Part shown: in pieces, positions 37,442-45,785 of the stretch
Layout of the letters: every line of letters starts with the position of its first letter
How positions within the stretch are numbered: the first letter of the stretch is position 1
Assembly: GCF_009846525.1 (NCBI RefSeq)
Contig: NZ_CP024621.1
Location: forward strand, 682,001-746,000
Direction of reading: 5' to 3'
Origin: Halomonas meridiana
GTDB taxonomy: Bacteria > Pseudomonadota > Gammaproteobacteria > Pseudomonadales > Halomonadaceae
DNA: 64,000 nt
Notes under the pieces: generated by a model
Told to the model about the DNA's origin: nothing
What the model saw: only the letters and a program-made list of their open reading frames with translations
The model's database searches: none
Made by a program: the position numbers and the translations under genes

Positions 37442-38614
37442 TTAGCCGAACTTAAACGGATTCAACCCATTGGCTTGCTGCATCATCATACGTTTGGCAA
37501 ACGGCACGCGCTCGGCCAAGTGCAGGCTGAGATCGCCCAGTTGGCGCAGCGGTTTTGCGCCGGTGAACAGGTGGTGGAAGCTATCGGTGGCGGCAATCAT
37601 CGCTTGGTTGGCCAGGCGGCGCTGGCATTCGAAGCGGTGCAGGCTGATGTGATCGCCGGGGTCGCGGCCTTTGATGATCAGCTCGGCCAGGGTGTCGGCG
37701 TCGTGTAGGCCGATGTTCAACCCTTGCCCGGCCAGCGGGTGCACTACGTGGGCGGCGTCGCCAATCAGCGCGAGGCGTTTGCCGATGTAGCGTTTGGCGT
37801 GCTGGCGCTTAATGGGAAAGCTGGCCCGCGCCACAATACGGGTGAGCTTGCCCAGGCGCTTGGGGAAGGTGGTTTCGATGGCGTGCTGGAGCGCGTTGTC
37901 AGAGAGCTGTTCGCGGGCTTTGGTGGCTTCATCGCTGTCGTACCACACCAGCGAGGCGCGCTGGCCGGGCAGCGGCAGCATGGCAATCGGCCCTTTGGGG
38001 GTAAAGCACTGCCAGCTAACGTCCTGCTGGGGCAGCTCGGTCTCGACGTTAATAATCATCGCCCGCTGGTGGTAGTCGTAGCTGGTCACGCCAATGCCCG
38101 CCAGCTCGCGCAGCGTAGAGCGCGCACCGTCGGCCCCTACAATCAGCCGGGCGCTTAGGGTTTTGCCGTTATCCAGCTCTAGCATGCGGGCGGTGGTGGC
38201 CGCCATGGTGCTGAGCGGGGCACACTGGGTGTAGCAGGTCACGCTGGGCAGTTCTTCCAGGCGTTGCCACAGGGCGTACTGCAAAGCGCGGTTTTCGATA
38301 AAGATACCGAAGTCGTTCATGCCGCTCTCTTCGGCGGAGAACACGGAGTGGCCGGTGCCATCCTGATTCGCCACATCGATATGTCGGAACGGACAGCAGC
38401 GCTCGCCAGGCAGTATCGCGCCGCTAGCTTTCACAAACGCGAGCGACCGGGCGTTGAGCGATGAAATACGCAGGTCGTAGTCGCCGCTGGCGGGTTTGGG
38501 GGCGCTGCCGCGTTCGACGAGCCCTACGGAAATGCCCGCCTGGCCGAGCCTTGCCGCCAGGGCCGCGCCCACCATGCCGCCACCGACAATAATAATCTCG
38601 TGATCCCACTGCAT
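37442..38614 (-). CDS. UbiH/UbiF/COQ6-family FAD-dependent monooxygenase
   Basis: 390 residues. The FAD-binding Rossmann motif IIVGGGMVGAALAARLGQAG opens the protein. The second FAD motif is RLALIGDAAHVVHPLAGQGL, and the middle DG motif is [17 protein letters not shown]. Such enzymes hydroxylate the ubiquinone ring; relatives include UbiF, UbiH and UbiI, and the exact position cannot be told from sequence alone. AAGGAG lies upstream of ATG 38614. No other ubi genes are nearby. Confidence 0.88.
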   Translation of the reverse strand: MQWDHEIIIVGGGMVGAALAARLGQAGISVGLVERGSAPKPASGDYDLRISSLNARSLAFVKASGAILPGERCCPFRHIDVANQDGTGHSVFSAEESGMNDFGIFIENRALQYALWQRLEELPSVTCYTQCAPLSTMAATTARMLELDNGKTLSARLIVGADGARSTLRELAGIGVTSYDYHQRAMIINVETELPQQDVSWQCFTPKGPIAMLPLPGQRASLVWYDSDEATKAREQLSDNALQHAIETTFPKRLGKLTRIVARASFPIKRQHAKRYIGKRLALIGDAAHVVHPLAGQGLNIGLHDADTLAELIIKGRDPGDHISLHRFECQRRLANQAMIAATDSFHHLFTGAKPLRQLGDLSLHLAERVPFAKRMMMQQANGLNPFKFG

Positions 38615-38710
38615 GAGAGGCTCCTTACTCCGCTATCGAGGGCACATTGCATGTGCTTATATTGTCATACAGTATCGTTGACTTGTCGCAGTATTGCCTA
38701 GGGTGATCCA

Positions 38711-39577
38711 TTGACGCAGGCCGTGGAAAGTACAGAAAAACGCGAGAGCAGCCAGGTGGCCGGGGAAGCGCTGGCCGCTTTCATCAAACGCCACCCCAAA
38801 CTCTGGGTGATTACCGGGGCGGGGGTGAGTACCGACAGCGGGATTCCCGATTACCGCGATGCCGATGGCCAGTGGAAGCGCCCGCCGCCGGTGCAGCACG
38901 GTGATTTTATGAGTTCCTTCGCCGTACGCCAGCGCTACTGGGCGCGGGCGCTGGTGGGCTTTAAAGCCATGCGCGAAGCCCAGGTGAGCGGGGCGCATCG
39001 GGCGTTGGCAGAGCTGGAGGCCATGGGCCATGTGGAGCTGCTGGTGACGCAAAACGTGGACCGTTTGCACCAGCGGGCGGGCTCGAAAAAGGTGATTGAT
39101 CTTCACGGCAGGGCCGATGTGGTGGCCTGTATGGCCTGCGGCTATCAAATGATGCGTCACGCTATGCACAGTGAAATGGCGCGCATGAACCCAGCCTTTG
39201 CCGCGCTGGATGCCCGCCACGCGCCGGATGGCGATGCGGATCTGGAAACCGATTTCTCCACCTTCAAAGTGCTGGACTGCCCGCGCTGCCAGGGCATCCT
39301 CAAACCGCAGGTGGTCTACTACGGCGATGTGGTGCCCCCGGCGCGGCGGTTGGCGGCCCAGGCGGCGCTGCAGCAAGCTGATGCGGTGCTGGCAGTGGGG
39401 ACGTCGTTGATGGTCTATTCCGGCTACCGCTTTTGCCGCGATGCCCACGCCATGGGGCTGCCTGTAGCATCGCTCTCGCTGGGTGTGACTCGCGCCGATG
39501 CGTTTTTGACTCACCAGTGGCGTGCGCCGCTAACGCCGGTGTTGGAGCAGGCGGTGGCGTGCTTGAAGAGCGCTTAA
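38711..39577 (+). CDS. Sir2-family NAD-dependent protein deacetylase (sirtuin)
   Basis: 288 residues. Removes acyl groups from lysines using NAD. NAD site GAGVSTDSGIPDYRDADG, the TQNVDRLHQRAG motif, the catalytic His in DLHGR, and two zinc pairs (CMAC and CPRC) are all present. The TTG start at 38711 has AGGGTGA upstream. It converges with the glycosylase gene; the two stop codons share the bases TTAA (39574-39577). Confidence 0.9.
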   Translation: MTQAVESTEKRESSQVAGEALAAFIKRHPKLWVITGAGVSTDSGIPDYRDADGQWKRPPPVQHGDFMSSFAVRQRYWARALVGFKAMREAQVSGAHRALAELEAMGHVELLVTQNVDRLHQRAGSKKVIDLHGRADVVACMACGYQMMRHAMHSEMARMNPAFAALDARHAPDGDADLETDFSTFKVLDCPRCQGILKPQVVYYGDVVPPARRLAAQAALQQADAVLAVGTSLMVYSGYRFCRDAHAMGLPVASLSLGVTRADAFLTHQWRAPLTPVLEQAVACLKSA

Positions 39578-40227
39578 CGCGCTTTCGACACCCACGGGTT
39601 GTCCTCGCTCCATAGCCGCCAGGGGGCGTCGCGGTCGGCGGGTTGGGCGTAATCGATGCCTACCCGTGGGCCGCTGGCAATCGCGCTGGGCGGCTCGCCA
39701 GAGGTAATCCACAGCCCATTCGCCTGATCGCCGTTTTGCGTCATATCGTGGCCGTAGAGGGCGTTATCGATACGCAGTGCCCGAGTCAGTTTACCGGGGC
39801 CGTTGCTTAGATTACGCCCCGCCACGCTGCGCCATGCGCGCATGGCAGGCTCGCCGATCACCGGCTCTACCGCTCGAATCAATACCGCGCAGGGGTTGCC
39901 TTCCGGCTGGGTGACCACGTTCAGCAGCCAGTGCATGCCGTACACCAAATAGACGTAGGCGTGACCGGGCGGGCCAAACATCGCCTCGGTGCGTGGCGTT
40001 CTGCGCCGGTGGGCATGGCAAGCGGAATCTTCCGAGCCACGGTAGGCCTCGGTTTCCACAATGCGCGCGGCCATTAGCTCACCATCGAGCTGGCGCACTA
40101 GCCAGCAGCCCAGCAGGTCTCGGGCGACTTCCAACGTATCGCGGTTGTAGAAGGCCTGGGGCAGGGGCGTGAGTGGCCCTTGCTCTATCGGTAACTTAAC
40201 AGGGGTTAACGTGTCTCTCTGCGGCAT
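39574..40227 (-). CDS. DNA-3-methyladenine glycosylase (AAG/MPG family)
   Basis: 217 residues of the AAG-fold base-excision glycosylase, which removes alkylated purines from DNA. Family features: DLLGCWLVRQLDGELMAARI, IVETEAYRGSEDSACHA with the catalytic Glu, and the YVYLVYGMHWLLNVVT strand. GPGKLTRALRI comes near the C-terminus. It is convergent with the sirtuin gene and divergent from selO. Confidence 0.93.
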   Translation of the reverse strand: MPQRDTLTPVKLPIEQGPLTPLPQAFYNRDTLEVARDLLGCWLVRQLDGELMAARIVETEAYRGSEDSACHAHRRRTPRTEAMFGPPGHAYVYLVYGMHWLLNVVTQPEGNPCAVLIRAVEPVIGEPAMRAWRSVAGRNLSNGPGKLTRALRIDNALYGHDMTQNGDQANGLWITSGEPPSAIASGPRVGIDYAQPADRDAPWRLWSEDNPWVSKAR

Positions 40228-40297
40228 ACTATCGCCAATTACTTGAGTAAGCTGCTAGGGTATTCTGTAGGCCATTAATTGAAAAGCGGAGTTGCCC

Positions 40298-41776
40298 GTG
40301 CTGACCTTTGAACACCAGTTTGCCACGCTGCCAGAGCCCCTATGGGTGGCCTGCCAGCCTACGCCCGTGGCACAGCCCAGCCTGATCGCGTTCAACGATG
40401 CCCTGGCCGCGCAGCTAGGTATGCAAACCCGGCCCGACGACGCCACGCTGGCCCAGTGGTTCAGCGGTAACCAGCTGCCGTCGGGTGCCGAGCCTAAAGC
40501 GCTGGGCTACGCCGGGCACCAGTTCGGCAACTTCGTGCCGCAGCTAGGCGATGGCCGCGCACTGCTGTTGGGCGAAGTGGTGGATCAGCAAGGAATACGC
40601 CGTGATGTGCAGCTAAAAGGCAGCGGCCGCACGCCGTTTTCTCGCGGTGGCGATGGCCGCTCGCCCCTTGGCCCGGTGCTGCGGGAATACCTGGTGAGTG
40701 AATTTATGGCCGCCGTGGGCGTACCCACCACTCGCGCCCTGGCTGCTGTCGCCACCGGTGAGCGCGTGGTGCGTCAAATGGCCGAGCCGGGGGCCGTGCT
40801 GACCCGCGTAGCCAGCAGCCATATTCGCGTGGGCACGTTCCAGTTTGCCGCCGTTCGCCGCGATGAAGACGCGCTAAAAGCGCTGGCCGATCATGTGATT
40901 GCCCGCCACTACCCAGAAGCGGCCAACGCTGACGATCCGTACCTTGCGCTGTTAGAAGCCGTTACCGCCCGCCAAGCGGCGCTGGTGGCGCGTTGGATGA
41001 GCCTGGGCTTTATTCACGGCGTGATGAACACCGACAACTGCAGCATTGCCGGTGAGACCATCGACTACGGCCCCTGCGCCTTTATGGAACAGTTCGACCC
41101 ACAGAAGGTGTACAGCTCCATTGACCAAGGCGGGCGCTACGCCTTCAACAACCAGCCGGGCATTGCCCAGTGGAACCTGGCGCGCTTTGCCGAAACCCTG
41201 CTGCCGCTCATGCGTGAAGAGGGCGATGCCGTGGTAGAGCAGGCCACCGAGGTTCTTCGTGGCTTCACCCAGCGCTTTAGCGCCGAGCAGCGCTGCCTGC
41301 ACACTAACAAGCTAGGCCTTGCCCCAGAAAGCGACCGCGCCGCGCCGCTGATGGATGCGCTGGAGATCCAGATGCACCAGGGCCGCATGGATATGACCGC
41401 CACCTTTGATGCGCTGACGCACTATGCCAAAGCCCTGGGAACAGACACGTCAGGGCAACCCCAAAAAGACGCGTTGCTGGCGCTGACGACTCAGCCCGAT
41501 GGCCTCGCTGCTTGGCTGGCCGACTGGGAAAGCGCCCAGCAAGCGAGCCAGCAGAGTGAACGCCTGGAGGCCATGCGCCAAGCCAATCCAGTGGTGATTC
41601 CCCGCAACCACCGCATTCAAGAGGTCATCGACGCGGCGGTAGAGGGTGATTTCGCGCCTTTTTACACGCTGCTCGCGGCGGTCACACAGCCCTTTGATGA
41701 ATCGGAAGAAGCACGCCGCTTAGCCGCCCCGGCCACGGAAAGCGAACAGGTGTTGCGCACCTTTTGTGGTACGTAA
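40298..41776 (+). CDS. selO: protein adenylyltransferase SelO (YdiU/UPF0061)
   Basis: Pseudokinase-fold enzyme that AMPylates proteins in redox homeostasis. About 492 residues. Features: GYAGHQFGNFVPQLGDGRALLLGE, QLKGSGRTPFSRGGDG, and the region FIHGVMNTDNCSIAGETIDYGPCAF with the metal-binding Asn and Asp. It ends with the NPVVIPRNHRIQEVI segment and a CGT C-terminus; the single Cys near the end matches the selenocysteine/Cys site of the family. GTG 40298 is preferred over TTG 40292 because AGCGGAG sits 6-7 bases before it. Confidence 0.94.
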   Translation: MLTFEHQFATLPEPLWVACQPTPVAQPSLIAFNDALAAQLGMQTRPDDATLAQWFSGNQLPSGAEPKALGYAGHQFGNFVPQLGDGRALLLGEVVDQQGIRRDVQLKGSGRTPFSRGGDGRSPLGPVLREYLVSEFMAAVGVPTTRALAAVATGERVVRQMAEPGAVLTRVASSHIRVGTFQFAAVRRDEDALKALADHVIARHYPEAANADDPYLALLEAVTARQAALVARWMSLGFIHGVMNTDNCSIAGETIDYGPCAFMEQFDPQKVYSSIDQGGRYAFNNQPGIAQWNLARFAETLLPLMREEGDAVVEQATEVLRGFTQRFSAEQRCLHTNKLGLAPESDRAAPLMDALEIQMHQGRMDMTATFDALTHYAKALGTDTSGQPQKDALLALTTQPDGLAAWLADWESAQQASQQSERLEAMRQANPVVIPRNHRIQEVIDAAVEGDFAPFYTLLAAVTQPFDESEEARRLAAPATESEQVLRTFCGT

Positions 41777-41798
41777 ATGCTGCACACCCTGTGATAAA

Positions 41799-41814
41799 CT
41801 GTGCTTTTTTACAG
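41799..41814 (+). promoter_or_regulatory. LexA (SOS) box upstream of dinB
   Basis: CTGT-N8-ACAG with the spacer GCTTTTTT, an exact match to the gammaproteobacterial LexA consensus CTGT-N8-ACAG. It lies 26 bases before the dinB start, so DNA polymerase IV is probably SOS-induced. Confidence 0.85.
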
Positions 41815-41839
41815 GTAAGGGCGGAGGCAAGGTCGGCCT

Positions 41840-42886
41840 GTGCGCAAAATTATCCACTGCGACTGTGACTGCTTCTATGCGGCGGTAGAGATGCGCGATA
41901 ACCCCGCGTTAACCGATATCCCCATTGCCATTGGCGGCAGTGTGGAGCAGCGCGGGGTGGTCGCTACCTGCAACTATCCGGCGCGCAAGTTCGGCATCCA
42001 CTCCGCCATGCCCATGGCTCAGGCGCTCAAACGCTGCCCCCATCTCACGGTGATTCGTGGCGACATGGCGAAGTACAAAGATGTTGCCCGCCAGGTGTTT
42101 GCTATCTATCGCGATGTCACCGAGCTGATCGAGCCGCTCTCGCTGGATGAAGCCTTTCTGGATGTCTCGGAGGTCAAGCTTCACCACGGCAGCGCCACCC
42201 GTATGGCTGAAGCCATCCGCCATCGGGTGAAGCAGGAAGTAGGCATTACCGTCTCGGCGGGCGTGGCACCCAACAAGTTTCTCGCCAAGATCGCCAGCGA
42301 CTGGCGCAAGCCCGATGGGCTATTTGTCATCACGCCAGACGATATCGACGCCTTCGTGCAGCAGCTTCCGGTGAAAAAAATCCACGGGGTAGGGCCGCGC
42401 ACCGCTGAAAAGCTGGCGGAGTTGGGCATTCAGACCGGCGCGGATCTGCGCGCCCGGCCGCTTACCGAGCTGGTAGAGCGCTTTGGCCGCTTTGGCCATC
42501 GACTGCATGAACTCAGCCATGGGCGCGATGAGCGCCCCGTTAAAACCCACCGCGAGCGCAAGTCGATCAGCACCGAGCTAACCTACTCCCAAGACCTACC
42601 CACCCTGGAAGCCTGCCGCCGCCAGCTCCCCGAGCTGATTAGCGATTTAGAGCGCCGCTACGCCCGCCTAGACCCGGCACCCGCCGTGCGCGGAGTAATG
42701 GTGAAGATCAAATTCAACGACTTCACCCAAACCACCGTCGAACACGCCGACCCCGCCCCCAACTTGGAGCAGTTCGAAACCTTGCTGAACGTGGGATGGG
42801 CAAGGGGCGAGCGCCCCGTGCGCCTGCTGGGGGTGGGCTACCGCTTGGCGGAAGAGACCGCTGCCCAGCAGCTCTCGCTGTTTTAA
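41840..42886 (+). CDS. dinB: DNA polymerase IV
   Basis: Y-family translesion polymerase, 348 residues. The catalytic motifs are HCDCDCFYAAVEMRDNP and SLDEAFLDV. Further on are VGPRTAEKLAELGI in the thumb helix-hairpin-helix and the little-finger domain. The last residues QLSLF form a beta-clamp-binding motif. The GTG start at 41840 is preceded by GGAGG at a longer distance. A LexA box just upstream shows SOS control. Confidence 0.96.
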   Translation: MRKIIHCDCDCFYAAVEMRDNPALTDIPIAIGGSVEQRGVVATCNYPARKFGIHSAMPMAQALKRCPHLTVIRGDMAKYKDVARQVFAIYRDVTELIEPLSLDEAFLDVSEVKLHHGSATRMAEAIRHRVKQEVGITVSAGVAPNKFLAKIASDWRKPDGLFVITPDDIDAFVQQLPVKKIHGVGPRTAEKLAELGIQTGADLRARPLTELVERFGRFGHRLHELSHGRDERPVKTHRERKSISTELTYSQDLPTLEACRRQLPELISDLERRYARLDPAPAVRGVMVKIKFNDFTQTTVEHADPAPNLEQFETLLNVGWARGERPVRLLGVGYRLAEETAAQQLSLF

Positions 42887-42990
42887 TTAGCCTGTTAATC
42901 CTTGGGTGGATTGACGGGTTTCCGTGCTCACGTTAAAACAGACGTATGATAGATAGCGCTTCTTCCCGTTAGCCTAACCGCGAGCCTGCC

Positions 42991-43803
42991 ATGCCTGCCG
43001 ATGCCACCCAACGCCCCCGCTTAGTGTTTGCCCATGCCAACGGCTTTCCCGGTTTGAGCTACCGCAGCCTGTTAGACCCGCTGGCAGAATCGTTCGATTT
43101 ACACCCGCTAGATAGGCTAGGCCACCACCCGGATTACCCGGTGAATCACAATTGGGGCAACTTGGTGGATGAACTGATTAGCTACCTCCCCGATACCGAC
43201 GCGCCGCTGCTGGGCGTGGGGCATTCGCTGGGCGGTACGCTGATGGCCATGGCCGCCGACAAGCAGCCGGAGCGCTTTTGTGGCGTGATTATGCTCGACC
43301 CGCCGCTGATGCTGGGGCCGGATGCCTGGGCCATGAAAGCGGCCAAGCGGTTTGGGCTGATGGATCGCATTACGCCGGCGGGTAAAACCAAAGGGCGGCG
43401 CAGCGTGTGGCCCAGCCGTGAGGCGATGGCGAACTCATTACGGCGGCGAGGGCTGTTTCGTCGCTTTACCCCTGAGGCGCTCAACGACTACATTGAAGCA
43501 GGCACGCGGCTTTTAGATGACGGTAGCGCCGAGCTGACCTTTGACCCGCGCATCGAGCTGGAGATTTTCCGCCACCTGCCGGATCACCTCTCCAACCTGC
43601 CGCAGCGCGTAGGCGTACCCATCCAACTGGTGGCGGGGCAGCAGTCGCACTTGATGACGCCTTCACGGCTCAAGCGCATCGCTCGACGCGGGCTGCCGGT
43701 GAGTATGGTGCCCGGCACGCACATGTTCCCGATGGAACACCCGGAAGAGACGCGCACGGCGATACTGGCCGCGTGGCAGCAGTTTCAAACGGTACAGCCA
43801 TAG
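42991..43803 (+). CDS. alpha/beta-fold hydrolase
   Basis: 270 residues. The nucleophile elbow is GVGHSLGGTL with Ser as nucleophile, the oxyanion region is FAHANGFPGLSYR, and the C-terminal His sits in PGTHMFPMEHPEET. Substrate unknown; the family includes esterases, lipases and haloalkane-type enzymes. It is followed after 36 bases by the small thiamine-binding-type gene. Confidence 0.85.
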   Translation: MPADATQRPRLVFAHANGFPGLSYRSLLDPLAESFDLHPLDRLGHHPDYPVNHNWGNLVDELISYLPDTDAPLLGVGHSLGGTLMAMAADKQPERFCGVIMLDPPLMLGPDAWAMKAAKRFGLMDRITPAGKTKGRRSVWPSREAMANSLRRRGLFRRFTPEALNDYIEAGTRLLDDGSAELTFDPRIELEIFRHLPDHLSNLPQRVGVPIQLVAGQQSHLMTPSRLKRIARRGLPVSMVPGTHMFPMEHPEETRTAILAAWQQFQTVQP

Positions 43804-43839
43804 AAGCAATGCAGCCATAGAGGCGATTAAGGAGACGAT

Positions 43840-44088
43840 ATGTACCTTTCCGTACAGCTGAGCTACTACCCGCTGGCCGATGATTTCAAGCCCGTGGTGA
43901 AAGAGGTGGTCAAACGTTTAGAGGCCACCGGGCTGGAAGTTCACCCCAACCGAATGAGCACCCAGGTGTTTGGCGAGTTCGATGAGGTAATGGCGGCACT
44001 GAGCGACGTGATGAAATGGTCGTTCGAGACCCACGGCAAAGCCGTGTTTACGGCTAACTTTTTAGAGGGTGACCGGCGGCCCCGGTAA
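43840..44088 (+). CDS. YkoF/MTH1187-type thiamine-binding protein
   Basis: 82 residues matching the small DUF77/MTH1187 fold: MYLSVQLSYYPLADDFKP, then FGEFDEVMAALSDVMKWS and a KAVFTANF strand. Relatives bind thiamine or hydroxymethylpyrimidine as dimers or tetramers. GGAGA lies just before the ATG. No thiamine genes or TPP riboswitch are nearby, so the role is only inferred from the family. Confidence 0.75.
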   Translation: MYLSVQLSYYPLADDFKPVVKEVVKRLEATGLEVHPNRMSTQVFGEFDEVMAALSDVMKWSFETHGKAVFTANFLEGDRRPR

Positions 44089-44125
44089 ATCCCTCCATGG
44101 CTGGCCTAACGTCATCCAACCCAGC

Positions 44126-44542
44126 CTAGCCGTTGCCACCTGCCTCGAAGGGCGTGTTGCTGATGAAGCGGTTGCGCCAATCAGCGCGCCACTGCGGCAT
44201 ACCGATGGAGAAACGCTGCGCCTGTTTATCGAAGCGCACCCAAACGATGGCGTCCAGGTAGCGGCTATCCTCCGATGTTTTCGAGAAGTCGATGTGCTGC
44301 GTGGCGAAAAGCGGCGTGCGGTAAACGGTCGAGGGCGTTTGCCGGTCGATGATGCGCAGGTAAGCGACGCCGCCCAACGGAGCAAGCAGCCCGGTTACCC
44401 TCACGGATTCGATGACGTAACCGCCCATCGGGCTAACCACCGAGACGCTGGCAGGCGCCTGCAGGGTGCTGTAAAGGCTTGTACCGAGGCCGAAGAGGGC
44501 GAGCAGCGCTATCCCAAACGCGACGAGAACCGCTTTTTTCAT
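44126..44542 (-). CDS. unknown single-pass membrane or exported protein
   Basis: About 138 residues; family not recognised. The ATG at 44542 with AAGGA upstream gives MKKAVLVAFGIALLALFG, a membrane anchor or signal. A beta-rich domain follows with VVSPMGGYVIESVRVTGLL, SRYLDAIVWVRFDKQAQ and a C-terminal WRADWRNRFI. The upstream open frame to 44569 has no ribosome site. It is convergent with the thiamine-binding-type gene, 37 bases apart. Confidence 0.7.
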   Translation of the reverse strand: MKKAVLVAFGIALLALFGLGTSLYSTLQAPASVSVVSPMGGYVIESVRVTGLLAPLGGVAYLRIIDRQTPSTVYRTPLFATQHIDFSKTSEDSRYLDAIVWVRFDKQAQRFSIGMPQWRADWRNRFISNTPFEAGGNG

Positions 44543-44598
44543 ATGTACGCTTTTTCCTTGGTCAGCCATGCCAGCCCGACTTCCTTCCCCTACTGACT

Positions 44599-44640
44599 AA
44601 CGTAACGCTGCGCGCAGCACGCCATTCGCAGCGCTACGTT
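44599..44640. other. large hairpin between znuA and its downstream neighbour
   Basis: AACGTAACGCTGCG (44599-44612) and CGCAGCGCTACGTT (44627-44640) pair with one mismatch. On the minus strand it follows the znuA stop by about 25 bases. The T tail is weak, so it may be a terminator or a repeat element. Confidence 0.4.
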
Positions 44641-44662
44641 TTGATCACTTACGAGACGAGTA

Positions 44663-45679
44663 TTACGCACTTTCAGCACGCGTGCAGCGCGTTATCTCAC
44701 CGGCTAGCTGCTCCAGTAACGCCGCATACAGTCCCGCATCCAGCGTCAAGCCCACGCCAAGAGGGTCCATCACGCCCAAGTATGCTGACGTATCGCCAAA
44801 TACGTTGTTGACCATCTGCGGGTTGAACTGCGGTTCGCTGAAGACACACTGAATATTCTCTTCATTGACCAGCGTTTGTAACGCCTCAATGCGTGCTGGG
44901 CTAGGTGCAGACGCGTCGCCGATGGAAATGGCGCCTGCGGCCTGAACGTTAAAGGCTTCCTCGAAATACTGGTACGCATCGTGGAACACGATGAAGCGGG
45001 TGTCGGCGCTGTGGGCGAGGCGCTCCTGAAGCTGTTGTTCCAGCGCGATCAGCGCGTCTTGTCCTTGTGCAGCATTGTCACGGTAGGCGGCAGCGTTATC
45101 CGGGTCGAGGTCGCTTAGCTGGTCGGCGATCGCCGTGAGCCACTGGCGCGCGTTCGAGGGTGATAGCCAAGCGTGCGGGTTCGTGCCGGTATGGCTGTGA
45201 TGATGGCCGTGGTGATCTTGGTGATCTTGGTGATCTTGGTGGTCATGGGACTTGGCATGCGCATGTGCGTGGTCATGTCCATGCTCGCGCTCGTGAGCTT
45301 GCCCCTCATCCAGCGTGAACGTCGCTTCTTCGCGGTATGCCAGTGTGGTGATGCCGGGCACGTCCATCAGCTCTAGGTGGTGTGCGTCTCCCGCTAAATG
45401 TTCTACCGGTCCTTCCAGCCAAGGGGTGAGCGAATCGCTGACCCATATCACCAGATCCGCACTGTCCAGCGCGCTGGCTTCCGAGGGGCGCAGCGAATAG
45501 CCGTGGGGAGAGGCGCCAGGCTGAATGAACAGCTCGGGCGTGCCCACGTCGCCCATGACGGTCGCCACCAACGAGTACACCGGAGGAATATCTACCGCGA
45601 CGCGGGGCACTTCCGCCGAGGCTGCTAGGGGAAAGGCCGTCAGTAATGGCAGCGCGAAGTACGTTAAGCGGTGTGGCAT
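44663..45679 (-). CDS. znuA: zinc ABC transporter substrate-binding protein ZnuA
   Basis: Periplasmic zinc receptor, about 338 residues. Signal peptide HRLTYFALPLLTAFPLAASA. The metal ligands are in PGASPHGYSLRPS, the post-loop NPHAWLSP, and IVFHDAYQYF. Between them lies a His/Asp-rich loop (HEREHGHDHAHAHA, then HDHQDHQDHQDHH) made of a 9-base tandem repeat. AGGAG before ATG 45679 sets the start. It is divergent from znuCB with a Zur-type palindrome in the shared upstream region. Confidence 0.94.
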   Translation of the reverse strand: MPHRLTYFALPLLTAFPLAASAEVPRVAVDIPPVYSLVATVMGDVGTPELFIQPGASPHGYSLRPSEASALDSADLVIWVSDSLTPWLEGPVEHLAGDAHHLELMDVPGITTLAYREEATFTLDEGQAHEREHGHDHAHAHAKSHDHQDHQDHQDHHGHHHSHTGTNPHAWLSPSNARQWLTAIADQLSDLDPDNAAAYRDNAAQGQDALIALEQQLQERLAHSADTRFIVFHDAYQYFEEAFNVQAAGAISIGDASAPSPARIEALQTLVNEENIQCVFSEPQFNPQMVNNVFGDTSAYLGVMDPLGVGLTLDAGLYAALLEQLAGEITRCTRAESA

Positions 45680-45751
45680 GGGAGCTCCTGATGAAACGGG
45701 GGTGAGTGAACGAGACAAGGAGGGACATTCGAGTATCGCTTGTCTTTATAT

Positions 45752-45767
45752 TTATGTTATAACATAA
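45752..45767. promoter_or_regulatory. Zur box between znuA and znuC
   Basis: A perfect 16-base palindrome TTATGTTATAACATAA in the divergent promoter region, matching the known gammaproteobacterial Zur core (GTTATAACATAAC). It lies 19 bases before the znuC start and about 70 before znuA, so it can repress both when zinc is ample. A near copy lies upstream of zinT. Confidence 0.88.
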
Positions 45768-45785
45768 CAAATACGTCAAGAGCGG

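Noticed and set aside
43804..43839. TPP riboswitch ahead of the thiamine-binding-type gene
   Set aside because: The gap is only 36 bases, too short, and no THI-box motif is present.
45205..45245. CRISPR-like short repeat
   Set aside because: The 9-base units are contiguous without spacers and lie in frame inside znuA. No CRISPR array or cas gene was seen anywhere in the window.
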